Source: Trichoplax sp. H2 (lineage: Eukaryota > Placozoa > Uniplacotomia > Trichoplacea). Taken from it: DNA of 64,000 bases. The stretch's first letter is position 1, and each line of letters starts with the position of its first letter. Below the pieces are notes generated by a model, which was given only the letters and a program-made list of their open reading frames with translations, did no database searches and was not told where the DNA came from. The DNA lies in contig NOWV01000037.1 in the NCBI GenBank assembly GCA_003344405.1, positions 490,839 through 554,838 on the forward strand. Reading direction: 5' to 3'. The translations under genes and the position numbers were made by a program. Positions 11,771-24,800 of this stretch are shown one piece after another.

Positions 11771-13679
11771 TTACTTCATTTTGGACGGTTACTGCTCAAT
11801 ATGATCAACTGAGCCAAATATACAGTATGACTATAGATATTGCAGCATTGGAGTGTCCAATTTCTGTGCGATTATTACTCAAACGCTTATCAAGTACGTC
11901 CAACTTTCTACTACAGTAATATGCCCCTTAATTTTGGAATGGGAGGTGAACATTACTAGTAGGAATTGACATTCCATGTCAAGATTGATCCATTTCAGTG
12001 GATTGATAGCACGTCTTGGATAGTGTTAGCAAACGATAAACTTTACAGGTGATATCATAACATCCTATGATGATATACAATAGGCTATCCTACAAGAGTT
12101 GGATCAATCAGCTATCCATCTTGAGTATTTGTGTACACTTGCATCAGCACGTGCCATCTTCCTTGAGCATGGAGATTGTTAGGAAATGGAGATCATATTG
12201 GTCGATTGATGACCATTGTTCAATGCACAGTATGGAAATGACAGATTTACAAGATCGATATTGCTTTCACCTCTTTACTGCTACTGTCCCATTTCATGCA
12301 AGATACTAAAGCTCTAGAGCTGACTCGAATGATTTTACAGTATTTGATGCAAGAGAATGATTCAGCGTAGGGGCAATGCGTGTACGACTTTTGGTTGCAC
12401 ATAGGTCATAGGAATCATGGTGAACATTGCATTGGGTAATACAAGTTCCCTGTTTATTCCTTCAAGTCGACTACATGAAAATGAAAAACAAGGTAAAATG
12501 TAGCTTACATCCACTCTTGACACCGATGAAAGTCTTACTGCTATGCTTGATTGAATAATGTCAATTTGATCAATCTTCATCCAGCAATGGCAGGAGACAA
12601 GGAAGAAAGAAATGGCAAGAACAGGCAACGTCGATCCCCTTCGTCGATTCCCTTGCATATCAAATAGGTACAAATTAAGAGTGAAATGGAATGACAAGAG
12701 TTACATAGTCTAATGATTCTACACCATACCAATTCTCGTATGTCTCTTATATCAACGGAAGAAAGCTATCATCCATCAGCAATTTGGATCAACTTAAGTA
12801 AACTATGGCAATTCCGAGGTGGAGAATGACGCTTGGCTAGCTGTTGAATGCAACTCCTTCTCTCACTGCTGCCAACTTGTATCGATTGGAGAACTTTTTT
12901 TGCAGATTGATTTCTGACTACAGCGTCTTAATACCAACCATCCATTGAAGTAGACCAGTTCGATTACAAGTTCCAACCGATTGGATAGGCTAAAAAAGAG
13001 TAAAATAGACGATAAAAAGGGGTAAAATGCAGCCTAAAAGGAAAAATTGAGCAAAGAGTGCCTGGATGGTATCTAGGTTGCGCGATCGAGGTTGAGTCGC
13101 GAGCCGTTTCACTTGACCAAGTGATGTGACCTGTACTATGGGTCGTGTCGATCGAGGTGGGTGATGTAGTGGTCTGAAGATGGACTTGCTATACTACTGC
13201 TCTAACAGGAGTAGAATACTACAACAACAGTATGCATTAATAGTACGTTATGGCTGATCTATACTAGATCTTCCGATCCCTGCGGGTGAAGTGTCGTACC
13301 GTACTGGTCTACACCACTGGATGATGGCCATAACACCGTATAGGAAGTGAAGGATGATGTTGCTTACTAGATCCTACTCAATGATGCATCAATTAATAAT
13401 TGTACGCAACATTACACCTGTCTCAGTAGGTATACTACGCTCCAGAACTATCCCATGCAACACTTTCTCTTCACCCTTGACTACACACTCAGTCACTACC
13501 TAGCCCATGACTACCTGGCCAACATCGCCACTGGTGTTACCACACGCACCAGCTTCAAAAACCCGCCAAAAAATGAGGAGGTTCACACACACTAGTGACG
13601 TCAGGACGAGCAGGTGAAGTCAGCTGGGGTGCTAAAACTAGCCCAAGTGGCTTGAGAGGGTTAGCTGTATAAACTCTTT
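11771..13679. other. Gene-poor stretch
   Basis: No exon with convincing codon usage, splice sites or homology was seen on either strand. Short open frames at 12067-12309 (+) and 12362-12697 (-) show no recognisable motif. A small ATG frame near 12587 ends in a stop directly before a GT. The segment could hold regulatory sequence or decayed repeats. Confidence 0.4.
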
Positions 13680-14935
13680 GCCATGGAGGGAAATATGGCT
13701 GAAATCTCAGCTATTTTACTGTAAACTACTCTAAGATAGGATGATGTCGATCCTTTGCAAATCAAGAAATGAACAATGACCTTGTAGCAGAGTAGATTTT
13801 TGAATTGCATCCACAACTGGAGTGCAAGGCAAACTGTTTACTGGTCAAGGGACCCAATCCGTTGGCGACATGTTTATTTTACTGTAAGCTGCTCTAAGAT
13901 AGGATGATGTCGATCCTTTGCAAATCAAGAAATGAACAATGATCTTGTAGCAGAGTAGATTTTTGAGTTGCGAGAAATAAGGCTGAAACCTCAGTTATTT
14001 TACTGTTCACTACTCTAAGATAGGATAATGTCGATCCTTTGCAAATCAAGAAATGAACAATGACCTTGTAGCAGAGTAGATTTTTGAATTGCATCCACAA
14101 CTGGAGTGCAAGTCAAACTGTTTATTGGCCAAGGGCATTCACAACTGGAGTGCAAGGCAAACTGTTTACTGGCCAAGGGACCCAATCCGTTGGCGACATG
14201 CTTATTTTACTGTAAGCTGCTCTAAGATAGGATGATGTCGATCCTTTGCAAATCAAGAAATGAACAATGATCTTGTAAAAGAGTAGATTTTGGAATTGCA
14301 TTCACAACTAGAGTACAAGGCAAACTATTTACCGGCCAAGGGACCCAATCCGTTGGCNNNNNNNNNNNNNNNNNNNNACTACTCTAAGATAGGATAATGT
14401 CGATCCTTTGCAAATCAAGAAATGAACAATGACCTTGTAGCAGAGTAGATTTTGGAATTGCATTCACAACTGGAGTGCAAGGCAAACTGTTTATCGGCCA
14501 AGGGACCCAATCCGTTGGCGACATGCTTATTTTACTGTAAGCTGCTCTAAGATAGGATGATGTCGATCCTTTGCAAATCAAGAAATGAACAATGATCTTG
14601 TAGCAGAGTAGATTTTTGAATTGCGAGAAATATGGCTGAAACCTCAGTTATTTTACTGTTCACTACTCTAAGATAGGATAATGTCGATCCTTTGCAAATC
14701 AAGAAATGAACAATGATCTTGTAGCAGAGTAGATTTTTGAATTGCGAGAAATATGGCTGAAACCTCAGTTATTTTACTGTTCACTACTCTAAGATAGGAT
14801 GATGTCGATCCTTTGCAAATCAAGAAATGAACAATGACCTTGTAGCAGAGTAGATTTTGGAATTGCATTCACAACTAGAGTACAAGGCAAACTATTTACC
14901 GGCCAAGGGACCCAATCCGTTGGCGACATGCCTAG
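13680..14935 (+). repeat. Satellite-like array with two alternating unit types
   Basis: At least eight copies share an approximately 80-base core: actctaagataggatgatg, then tcgatcctttgcaaatcaag, then aaatgaacaatgaccttgta and gcagagtagat. Copies begin near 13726, 13889, 14009, 14218, 14378, 14549, 14670 and 14785. Between cores there are two alternative linkers. One is long (gcatccacaactggagtgca, then a run ending ccaatccgttggcgacatg). The other is short (gcgagaaatatggctgaaac). This gives spacings of about 120, 160 and 210 bases. Copies are highly similar, so the array is recent or homogenised. Open frames on the minus strand here are repeat artefacts. Confidence 0.92.
14358..14377. other. Assembly gap (20 N)
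   Basis: Twenty undetermined bases lie inside the satellite-like array, exactly where near-identical copies would collapse in an assembly. The true array length may be larger than shown. Confidence 0.99.
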
Positions 14936-15347
14936 TCTGTTTATGCATTAGATCTGTTCCGTGATGCAATGCAACCGATAGACACCGATGTAGATTAAGA
15001 ATGGGTTGAGTTTGTTCGTTAACTCCTACAGTTGAAACCATAACTAAATCCATGGAGGTAAAAGAAAACCTCCACCACCACTAACTCATTGCTTATATAA
15101 AATAAGTCCAGCGGATCGTAAGGTAACGATAGCAACGAGTCCAGTACCAGTAATCAGTCAAGCCGAGTACATGTCTCGTGCTTCATAGTATACACACAGC
15201 ACTTGAGTTAGGTTTGAGTAGTATACCATACTCATGCCAAGCGACAGGATCAGTGTTCCGCACCGAACCGTTCCGTGCCGACTCGTTCCGTTGCACTAGC
15301 AGCTTCCAGTACGCAAGTCCGTTCGAGCCATCATTAAGTCAAGTCAA
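14936..15347. other. Spacer, no gene seen
   Basis: No coding evidence was found. A locally GC-richer patch near 15240-15330 has repeated ccgttccg-type words. It may be the promoter area of the small gene candidate that follows. Confidence 0.4.
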
Positions 15348-15643
15348 ATGAATGAAAAATGGCGAAAATCGTCGTCTAGTGGATATTTTTCCATCGTTAG
15401 ACTAGGTGGAGTAGAGCAGAGAGGATTAACTTTACTTATAAAATCAGCCTATAATCCATATTGTAAAAATTAGACCGTGAAATATCACCAAGCTTTGATA
15501 TTAACCAGCTTAACTTGAGACCAAATCCCCAACATTTCGATCAAGGCATCTTCGATTCGCCTAAAACCTCGGATGAGAATACTGACGATCTCATTAGCAA
15601 CGAAGCCTTAATCAACTCTTCTAATGATTGTAGCCTATACTGA
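15348..15643 (+). CDS. Possible two-exon gene for a 75-residue protein
   Basis: This is a hypothetical gene. Exon 15348-15405 starts MNEKWRKSSSSGYFSIVRL. It ends at a GT donor (gtgga at 15406) and joins in phase, completing a GAC codon, to an acceptor TTAG at 15470-15473 and exon 15474-15643, which ends in TGA. The second exon is polar and acidic, with words such as SPSFDINQLNLRPNPQ and FDSPKTSDENTDDLIS, and looks like real low-complexity coding sequence. No domain was recognised. Alternatively it is a remnant of a larger gene whose other exons are lost, or the acceptor exon belongs to an unseen upstream gene. The 68-base intron is short but fits this genome. Confidence 0.35.
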
Positions 15644-15907
15644 CTTACTACACGAATTTCTTCCCTGAAAGGAAAGAGAAACGCCAAATAGAACAGATAA
15701 AATCATGTCTGTGGCGATGATCAGGTTGCCATGATTAAAATGAAATCTTCATCTTCCATTATGACGATAATAAATAAGAATAACAATAATCGAAAATAAA
15801 TAATTGTCTGTCAATCTTGCAAGGCCTTGTGCCACTGGCCTACTGTAGATTCTCCATTCTGACGTTAATAGTGTATCGACGATAAATTGTGTATCGCCAC
15901 TTAATTA
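15644..15907. other. BBS10 upstream region
   Basis: AT-rich sequence between the small gene candidate and the BBS10 start. No distinct promoter motif was identified. Confidence 0.35.
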
Positions 15908-18900
15908 ATGGATTCACTTTGTTTATGTATATATAACTCTTTATCCTTGATTGATAGAACTGCTAGCCAGATTTGCAATTCACTAGAAGATATCTTAGCT
16001 AAAACCTATGGTCCTGTAGGAATGGACGTCTTAATTGATGTCATGTCAACCAATGTTGTCGCTACCAATCATGGAAGTACCATTATCAATTCATTGCAGA
16101 TATCACACCCGGTAAGGGCACTATGCTATGCAATGGAATCGTCTTGTAAATTATTAAACAGCGTATAAATTAAAGTGGATACTTGAAGGATATCATACCG
16201 ACATACACGTACATTAATATTACCACGTAATTATTAATGTGCTTCAAATTAATGTGGATACTTAAAGGAGATCATATCGGAATACAGTAATGTTAATTTT
16301 TATGTTATCTTATATATAGTTTAAATTAACGCGGATTCTCGAAGGAAATCATATCGGAATATATTGATGTAGTGATCTTTTATTTGTATGTATTTTAAAT
16401 TAAGACAGATACTTGAAGGAGATCGTATCGCGGGATACATTATTATGATATGGTTATCTTTTAATTTCCCCTTTTACCATCTTTTATGTGTTGTAAATTA
16501 TAGTAGATACTCGAAGAAGATCATATTAAGATACATAAATATTATTACCCATGTTATTATGTAGTTGTCATTCATGTATTTTAAATGGACGTGGATACTT
16601 GACGGGGTTCATATCGGCATGCATTAATATTGTCATGTAGTTATTATTTATGTGTTTTAAATTAACGTGGATATTTACAGCAGATCATATCGGGCATACA
16701 TTAATAATGTTCTATAATTATCATTTATTTATATGTTTTAAGTTAACGCGGATACTTGAAGGACATCGTATCGGGATACAATAATATTTATTATGTTTTC
16801 ATCTTATATCTCGATGTTATAAATTAATGGGGACACTTAACTATTTTAAATTAATGGGAATACTTGAAGGAGATCATATCGGGGTGCATTAACATTATTA
16901 TGTAGTTATCTGATGTGTTTTAAATCAACGTAGATATTTGAAAGACACCATATCTGGATATATTAATATTATTATGCAGTTATCTTATACGTATTTCAAA
17001 TGAAAACAGATAGTCGTAAGAAATCATATAAGGATATACTAATACGGGAATATTATTATTTTAATCTTTTACCTGTTTAAGTTAACAGGGATGCCAATAG
17101 GAAATCATATCGGGATACATTTATAATATTATTATGCTATCTTCTACGCGTTTCAAATTAATTGTGACACTTCAAGGGGGATCACATCAAGATCATTAAT
17201 ATGTATTCTACAGTATAATCTTAACACGAATACTTGAAAGAGATCATGCTGTGGTAAAATAATACGTTACATATCATCTTTGCTTTTAAATTAGCACTAG
17301 CACTTCAAGGAGGTCATATCAAGATACCCAAATACATATACGTATTATATTCGTCCAGTATTATCACCCATTTAAAATCAATGCTCATCGTGAAACAGTT
17401 CTTATCGAGATTTGTTACTATATATAGTCTATGATTATAAATTAATCCGAATACTTCAAAGAGACTATCCTAAGGTATATTAATATCATTTTCGATTCTT
17501 TTATCGTTTTATAAATAGGTAGGACAATTAATTACCAACTCGGTTAAGAAATTTTACGATAAAACAGGTAGAAGAGGAAAAATGCCCATTTGTAACTTGT
17601 CTAGTTATCCCTGTGCTATTGAGCGTCATGTATTGTTAAACTCAGTATTTTACTTATCTACTATTTTAATAGCAGGGTAAATTAAATTATATTTGTAATT
17701 CTTAACCTAAACATTGTCACAGTATACGCAATTGATAGAATAATGTATAAGGAAGATGATAAAAGCATTTCGATAAATGATACACTTATTAGGTGATGGC
17801 TCAACCTCATTTGTATTGATAATGGCATCGATGATGAGACAGGTATGCTTGAATTAATGGTGGGAATAAATGCAAAAATTCATAATTTTTACCAAACCAA
17901 GTAATCAGATGTTATATATATAATATGCTACGCATGATACGCTAATTATTACTGGTTAAATTTATAAATCAAGGGTATATAGTGCACATTTTCTGCCTAT
18001 AAATTGTAAAGGTGATATGTATAGTAAGAGAACACTCGATCTATCTACTGCTCCTATCACGTAGATTTTGCGTCATGCGGAAAGTGAAGATACAAATAAT
18101 AAATGGCGTAGCGATCATAAGGAAACAATTATTAAATGTAAAACTATTCACTACTTATAAACCTTTCGATTACTACATTTCTAATCCCTCGATATATCCA
18201 ATTTCTAAATGTATAATTATTGTCACATTGAATAAATTCTATTAGTATCTAGAGCTTTTAGGAAAGTCAATATTGATCTTGACCAGTATTTTACTCCCAT
18301 CTTACACAAAATGGTAAAAACATTAATCGCTTTGCTAAATATCGATTAGAAACGATAAAAATGTAAGTACTGAGTAGCATGATAAAACTTTTTTTTATAA
18401 ATATCTGATTATGTAGGCGACTTGTCTAACTGACTTCAATAAAAACTCTGTCATTGTGTCCCTTAATGGCATTATTACCACAGGTAAGATATTTGATAGT
18501 ATTGCATGCTTGGCTTTTTCCGTATAATTATGCTTTAGTAATACGTATATTTTTAGCTTATTTCTTTATACAAATCGAAAGCATTTAAGGTGATTGTAGA
18601 GATGCAGAGTAGAATTTTAGTTTTTATCCTATTTATATTGGATTCTATTAAATGCCTCGATGATCATTTTAGTAATTTATAAGTTTGCAATTGCTATGAT
18701 TTTATCAACTCTTCTAGCTATGAATGGAAAGTTTGGATCCTTAGCTGTAGAAAAACTGACCAAAATTACCGTCGAGTTAATTCTGCGACATGCATGTAAT
18801 TTATCTACTTGTGAAGCTTTAAATAAGGTCATTATAAATTGGCCATCACCTGTCTTGCATCTTTTGTATACGAAGTTAAAATAGGATTAGAATATGATAT

Positions 18901-21263
18901 CATTAATAATAAGAGCACACTCTAATTCTTAGACAATCAACAAACTTGTTGATGAATTTTATCTTATTGTTACTGAAATTCCTCAAATCCCGTTAAGTGA
19001 ATCTTGCATATTAAATGGGTAATTTGAATTATTTTAAAGCTGTTATACGGTGTAAAATTACTGTCAGCTAAGATGATACATCCCTCTTTTATAGTATTTT
19101 ACTTAGGTATAACTCCAAAGGAGTAAACGATAAACTTATTGCTGCTCTATCAAATCAGAAATATCCTTCACTAATCCGAAAGTTTAGTTAAGAGGCTGAA
19201 ATTTAAGCATTGGTCAAAAGCGAATTAAAAGCATTGAGATATTTTATCAATGATATTTTAAAATTAATAATTTTAATATCCTTAACTGATTGTTACCTTC
19301 AAGTTTACTTGCATAGCATTTAAATTAGACCAAAGTATAAGACAAGGAGAACATACATCTCTTAGGTACTTTCGAGATATTACAGTACACAAGTATTAAC
19401 ATGGATATTTATAAAAAATATTATATCTTATAATGGATGTTTCTTACCGTGTTAGCTTCAGTAGATCTTCACAAGTAGATGGTGCTGTTGAATATCAGCA
19501 AAGCCGAATTAGGCGGTTCCTTAGCAAACTGCAAGATGAAAATGTCAAGTAAGATTAGAAAATCAACAGAAAAACTAACTTCGGCAGATAGCGATAAGAA
19601 ACTTTATGTATTATAAATTTTCATGAATCTGTTTATAATTGTCTCTGATAGTATAAACTTTTACATTAATAGATTAATCATTAGTACAGAGAGTGTAACT
19701 GATGTTGCTGTATATCTTTGCAATCGAGCGGGAATTATTATCTTAGCTGTAAGTGAAGCCATTAGTATATGTAGTAGTTAATGATTTATTATGTATATGT
19801 AGGTATCGCTAAAATTTATCATATATTTCTAGTATAAACTATTTACTATTGCTTTCTGTATTATCAGAATGTAGCTGAGGAAGAAGCCAATCGAATAGGA
19901 TATTACTGTAACCTTGGCATCATTTATGAAGTCGACATGGTTAGCAAATAAAATATGAAATCTATTTATAATCTACAATTGATTAAATTTGAATGAGAAT
20001 ATTAAAAAATACCTATTTTTCATGCAAGGAGGAAACGCTAATATCGAAATTCACTGGTATTACCTCTTGCCAATTTATTACCAAGAGCACGCAACGGTAA
20101 TAGTAGTAGTTAAACTTATAATAATAATTTTGACTTGTAGTCAAAATTGAATGATTTAAGTGAAATTAATTAGCGCATATATACTCTTACTTTACTTTCC
20201 AGGTATATTCAATTTATTCCACAACTTGCGGAATCAAACAGGTAATGATTACGGAAAAACTGCGTTCTACCGCTCAATAATTTGCTAATATTAATTTATT
20301 TTTATAATATCTTTTAAAAGGATGTATCATCTTTTGCTTTGCGGACTAGCCAAAGAACTATGCCATCAGTATCGAGCTGCAATCCATAATAGTCTAAAAT
20401 GTGTACTGATGTGGCTAGATCCACCGTATTGCTTGCGCACGTACCAACCATGTACCGTACCTGGTGGAGGTGCTACAGAATTTGCTCTCGCTAGAGCTCT
20501 GAAGGTGTTGCCGTCTAACGATAGCTATGATCCAGTTTATCGAAGTGCTTGTCAAATTCTTAGCGAGGTATGACGAATAATGATGCTTTACAACATAAAA
20601 CTACGAATTCAACACCGTAGCATTGCGCAACATTTCATATTAGCACTTTGATTTTATTTTTAAGAGTCTTCTAGCTATACCACGAACTCTTTATAACAAC
20701 TCAACTAACAGTACAGCGGGAGGCTTTATCCGGATTTTAAAGGTAGGGATATTGTTATCTGGGTTGTTTACGAGAGAATTTTTATGTAAATATGGCAAAG
20801 AATAATTCGGCTTTAACTGATATTAGGAAATAGATTCCGAATCAAGTGCACTAGGCAGTCGTAATTGGAAAGGTATTAATCCATATACAGGTACATAATT
20901 ATTCCAGTTGTATTACTGTTCAGTGAATGTATTGGCTCTTTCTTGAGTTATTAACACTAAGATCTATTACTAACTTGGGTAGGCCATCTTGTCAGTAGCC
21001 ACAATGTTATTGAACCAATGTATATTAGGTAATAAAATACTTGTTAATTTGGATATCATAAACATCATAAGAACGCATTTTCAGCATTACATGCTTACAA
21101 AATACATCGAAAGTTTATTACTTTTTTTGACTTGCTTATTTTTAGATACTACAGTGTCCGACAATGCTTACAAGTTATCACTCAGATTCTAAAAATAGAT
21201 AAAGTGATTTCTGCCATAGGCTGCGGAAATAGACGAAATAAGGCAGACGAACAAGACAATTAA
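15908..21263 (+). CDS. BBS10: BBS10 chaperonin-like protein
   Basis: This is a group II chaperonin relative that, with BBS6 and BBS12, helps assemble the BBSome for ciliary trafficking. Nineteen exons join in phase to 544 residues: 15908-16111, 17519-17567, 17793-17842, 18029-18060, 18253-18313, 18417-18483, 18718-18827, 18933-19018, 19107-19181, 19456-19548, 19673-19748, 19868-19939, 20029-20096, 20203-20241, 20321-20567, 20665-20742, 20827-20890, 20983-21028 and 21146-21263. BBS10 is indicated by NVKLIIS, MYHLLLCGLAKELCHQY and the C-terminal QCLQVITQILKIDKVIS. Chaperonin nucleotide motifs are well kept: YGPVGMD (about 38), TGDGSTSF (about 84-91) and VPGGGATEF. The NDGATI motif reads NHGSTI. 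The length matches ordinary CCT subunits and is far shorter than vertebrate BBS10. The N-terminal first residues and the exons at 18029-18060 and 19107-19181 are the least certain. Confidence 0.88.
16170..17500 (+). repeat. Diverged minisatellite filling BBS10 intron 1
   Basis: About 15 imperfect units of roughly 75-105 bases share the words ttaaattaacgtggatacttgaagg and gatcatatcgggatacatta, followed by an AT-rich linker (atattattatgtagttatc). The gatcatatcgg word or a variant recurs near 16190, 16270, 16350, 16420, 16515, 16600, 16685, 16765, 16870, 16945, 17100, 17185, 17245 and 17310. The repeat makes up nearly all of the 1.4 kb intron. Confidence 0.85.
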
Positions 21264-21811
21264 GCTGCTATAATTGACAAAATTAAAAGTAATGATTATT
21301 TTGCAAAGTAGGTCCACTTGTTCCTACTCATAGGGATATATCGGAATTTAAGTATATTAGAAAAGCAATACCAGATTGCAGAATACCGAACATTCTATCA
21401 TTTATCTTCGAATAACAATGATAATTAATATGCAGATAGAAATGAGAGTACTTTATAAAATGCGGAAAAAATGATTTTTTATGAAAGTGTAGGAACACGT
21501 ACGACATCAAAATTTTAAAGGTAGAAGAACAATATACTGCATCAGTACGCATTGGATTGGAATTGTTGTTCAACATTCATCGTAACAGCGGTTAAATATT
21601 AGCACCTAGAAGGTTGTTACTTTATAAAGACTTGCTCACTGTAAAAAAAATATTATTAACTTACATCGGAATTGATATTTTTATAAAAAATGCTTATGTA
21701 TGGTACTTCGCATACATAGGGCATACATACATACGTACATACTTATAGGAAAATACATACAATAAAAAAATAAAGATTTGAAATACTATCGAGACCAAAG
21801 AAACTAAGAAA
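21264..21811. other. Spacer between convergent BBS10 and TIR-SLOG genes
   Basis: This holds 548 bases of presumed 3' UTR for both genes. It includes a short run of cata-type repeats at about 21710-21745. The minus-strand open frame at 21328-21576 has no supporting motif. Confidence 0.45.
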
Positions 21812-24800
21812 TCATTGCGTTAGCGGCAACGTCGATGCGGTAGATAAAGGGGACTGGTGATTGGGATAATCTTCGTTTCTGTAATCTCCCAAACTATTCC
21901 CGTTCAGTAAACAGTTGATGATATTAAGTACGGCTACTCCAATGTCATCTACTGTAGCCAATCTGTCAGCAAGGGTCTCCCAATCATCAAGGCAGACGTT
22001 TCGTGGAAGCTGAAGTATAAAAAATGAGTGCAATAGGGATTACATGAAATATTTTTATTACATCTGATAAATTGCATATTATAGACTAAGGTTAATTACT
22101 TCAAATATTTGCTGAGGAACATTAAATTTTCCTCCAGCAGCACCACCAGTAACTTTAATTGGAATAACAGTATGATCATTCCAGCAAAATTGTTCCGCTT
22201 CATGTGCTGCACCAGGTCCTCCTTCAATTAATATACAAATACTAATTGCCTTGGATACAATAATCTCACGCTCTCGAACATTATCTCCTGCAAATATTGT
22301 AGAACCAAATGGGACATCCATGAAGGTCTTGTCACTGTTTTGCCTAGCTTGCAATGATCGATCCTAGAAGTTATAATACGTGAACAATGGTCAATTTTAT
22401 ACGCTATATCTGTTAACATTGTGTTTAAACCAGGTGATATCGTAAGTATTACTGACCTGTTCGTCGCGTACTGGCAGCACATGGTAAACTAAAGGTTCCT
22501 TTTTGGACGTTATACGTTTATTATAAAAACTACGACCTAAGGGACAAAATATTAGCTTGAAGCTTATGTATTATTCGACATTATCGTACGTATTTTCTTT
22601 AATTATAGTCAATCCTAACATGAAAGCTTTCCTTTACACACAACTTTACGAGAATTATTCTATGCATCTCTACATATAATTGAATATACTTTACCTAAAA
22701 CATCACCAACTCCATAGAATCCTCCAGTTATAAGGCTTAAATTATCGAAATCAGCCAAGCATGCACCAATGGACCTTTTTTTTAAGACGATAGTATATCA
22801 ATGAGTAAATGTAATGTCCAGTTCATGCTAACTTTCTTGTCATACTTGCAAATCGCCTCTGTGTTCTTGCTATAAAATTTTGTGCCGCCAGAGATGTATA
22901 CACAGGGATCGCTTCGTGGTAAAGTTTCCCTTAAAAGATAGCTCTACAAAGCCGTTGGTTAATTAAAATTTTAGGTAAAAACAATCTCTTTACTTTAAAT
23001 ACAAAAGCATTGACTAGTAAAATATTGTAATTGAAGATATTAATACCTTAAGAGAGATGTCAGCATCATTTAACAGATTATCTTCCCGATTAAACGTCTG
23101 TCGTACGCGAGCTACTAGTGTCTGTTTATAGTCTTTTCGTTGAACGTCCTAATGGCAATTGGTCATTAGAGTATAAAGGCTAAGCTACGGTTTGAAGACT
23201 TTTAAAATCCGATATTGTATGCAAAAGTAATGTTAACTAAACAACCTCGAGAGGAGCAGTTCCAATTAGCATCGACAGCCAACCTGGCATGGCAAATTCT
23301 TCAGCTTTTAAAGGAATAAATCTTTTCCTATGTTCACAATAGTATACCTGATGTAGCAATTTGAGAATGGTGATTAAATACCAAATTGGATACCAAATAA
23401 ACCCTTCAAATTTAGATTAACTGCAAAAGAATATACAAGATCTACGCACCTGCTGTTGACATAAACGTGAAGTAGCAAATGCTTGCGACAACAAAAAGAT
23501 GACCATACAAGCTTCATCAGTAATTCTCTGAAATTCAATTCTCATTCGTTTTGTTGCTTTTTCGGTTAATTCTAGTTGTATGTTGATAATAAATATATAT
23601 AAATATGAATTATTGCAATGATCTAAGCACTGAAACTTTAGACAGTAGTACAGATTGCTCTAAATGGACTGTTTTTAATATTTGTCGATGAAGGGTAACG
23701 ATTTTATTTCTATATCATTGTATAACATATTTCTATTGCTAGCATCAGACCAGTCTTTTGGCTTATTTTCGCCCTTTTGTTACTGCGGAGCTTTTTCTTG
23801 GCGGGTTCATTGACAGTCTTGTATAAATCCGCCATGAGTTCACTGGTCAATACTATTTCGTAACCTTCTTCTTCTAAACAATTTTTGATTTCATTAGCCT
23901 GCAAATTGAAGAAGCGAATTAATTTACGCTTTTTCTTATGGTATGATTTTGTAGTGCTATAGTTACATGCAGTTAAACATGCTTAGATTATACAGGTTAA
24001 AATACCTATTACATTCAATAGCAAAAATAGAGATCTATCCTTACAATATTGTCCTGAGTAGGGTGACAGCTAAGAATGATAAGTGGTTTTCCATCACGAG
24101 GCTCCTGGGATGCCATAGGGGATGATGCATTTCCAAACAATTGTAAAGGGCAACTGCGTATCATCGAAATTCTCTTCTGTAGTTGCGTATCTGAATTTTC
24201 GTCATCGAACGTTTCTGTACTACCGGATAGCGATATAGATCGACGGCATAATTCGCCTATTTGTTGAGCAACTCCAACTACATACACTTTATCCCAATAT
24301 GAAATGTCATCTTTATTACCATCTAGTAATCAATCGGAATTCATCATTTTGTTGTCAATTAATTCATGCTACAAGAAAAACATAATGGAAGATTTGAAAA
24401 GAAACCTTTTAAAATATTTTCCGTAGTTTTCCATGGAACAAACTGTGTTGTTGCAAATTGAATAGCTAGACACCTATAGTTTAGAAATGAAGTGTAAAGC
24501 GAGGAAACAAATAATGTATTAGACGATTATGTGGCATAACTTACAGATAGCTGTTAGTTATAATACTGCATGCAATTTAATTTTATTTCACAGAGTGTAT
24601 GAATTTTTCAAACTTACGCGGGAGGCCAATCACTTAGAAAATTAACAGGCACGACATATTTTCCTAAAACATCCGCTAGCTTGATCTAATTTATTCAAAC
24701 ACCAAAATAATTTGTGAAGTTGGTTTGTTATCTCAATATTTTTATGTTACGTTTCACAGTAGCATGATAAACGTAAAAAGAAATTAGTATCGTATTCCTA

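Noticed and set aside
12587-12667. Basic 26-codon open frame starting MAGDKEERNGKNRQRR
   Set aside because: It ends in an in-frame TAG directly before a GT, no second exon continues it, and no homologue is recognised.
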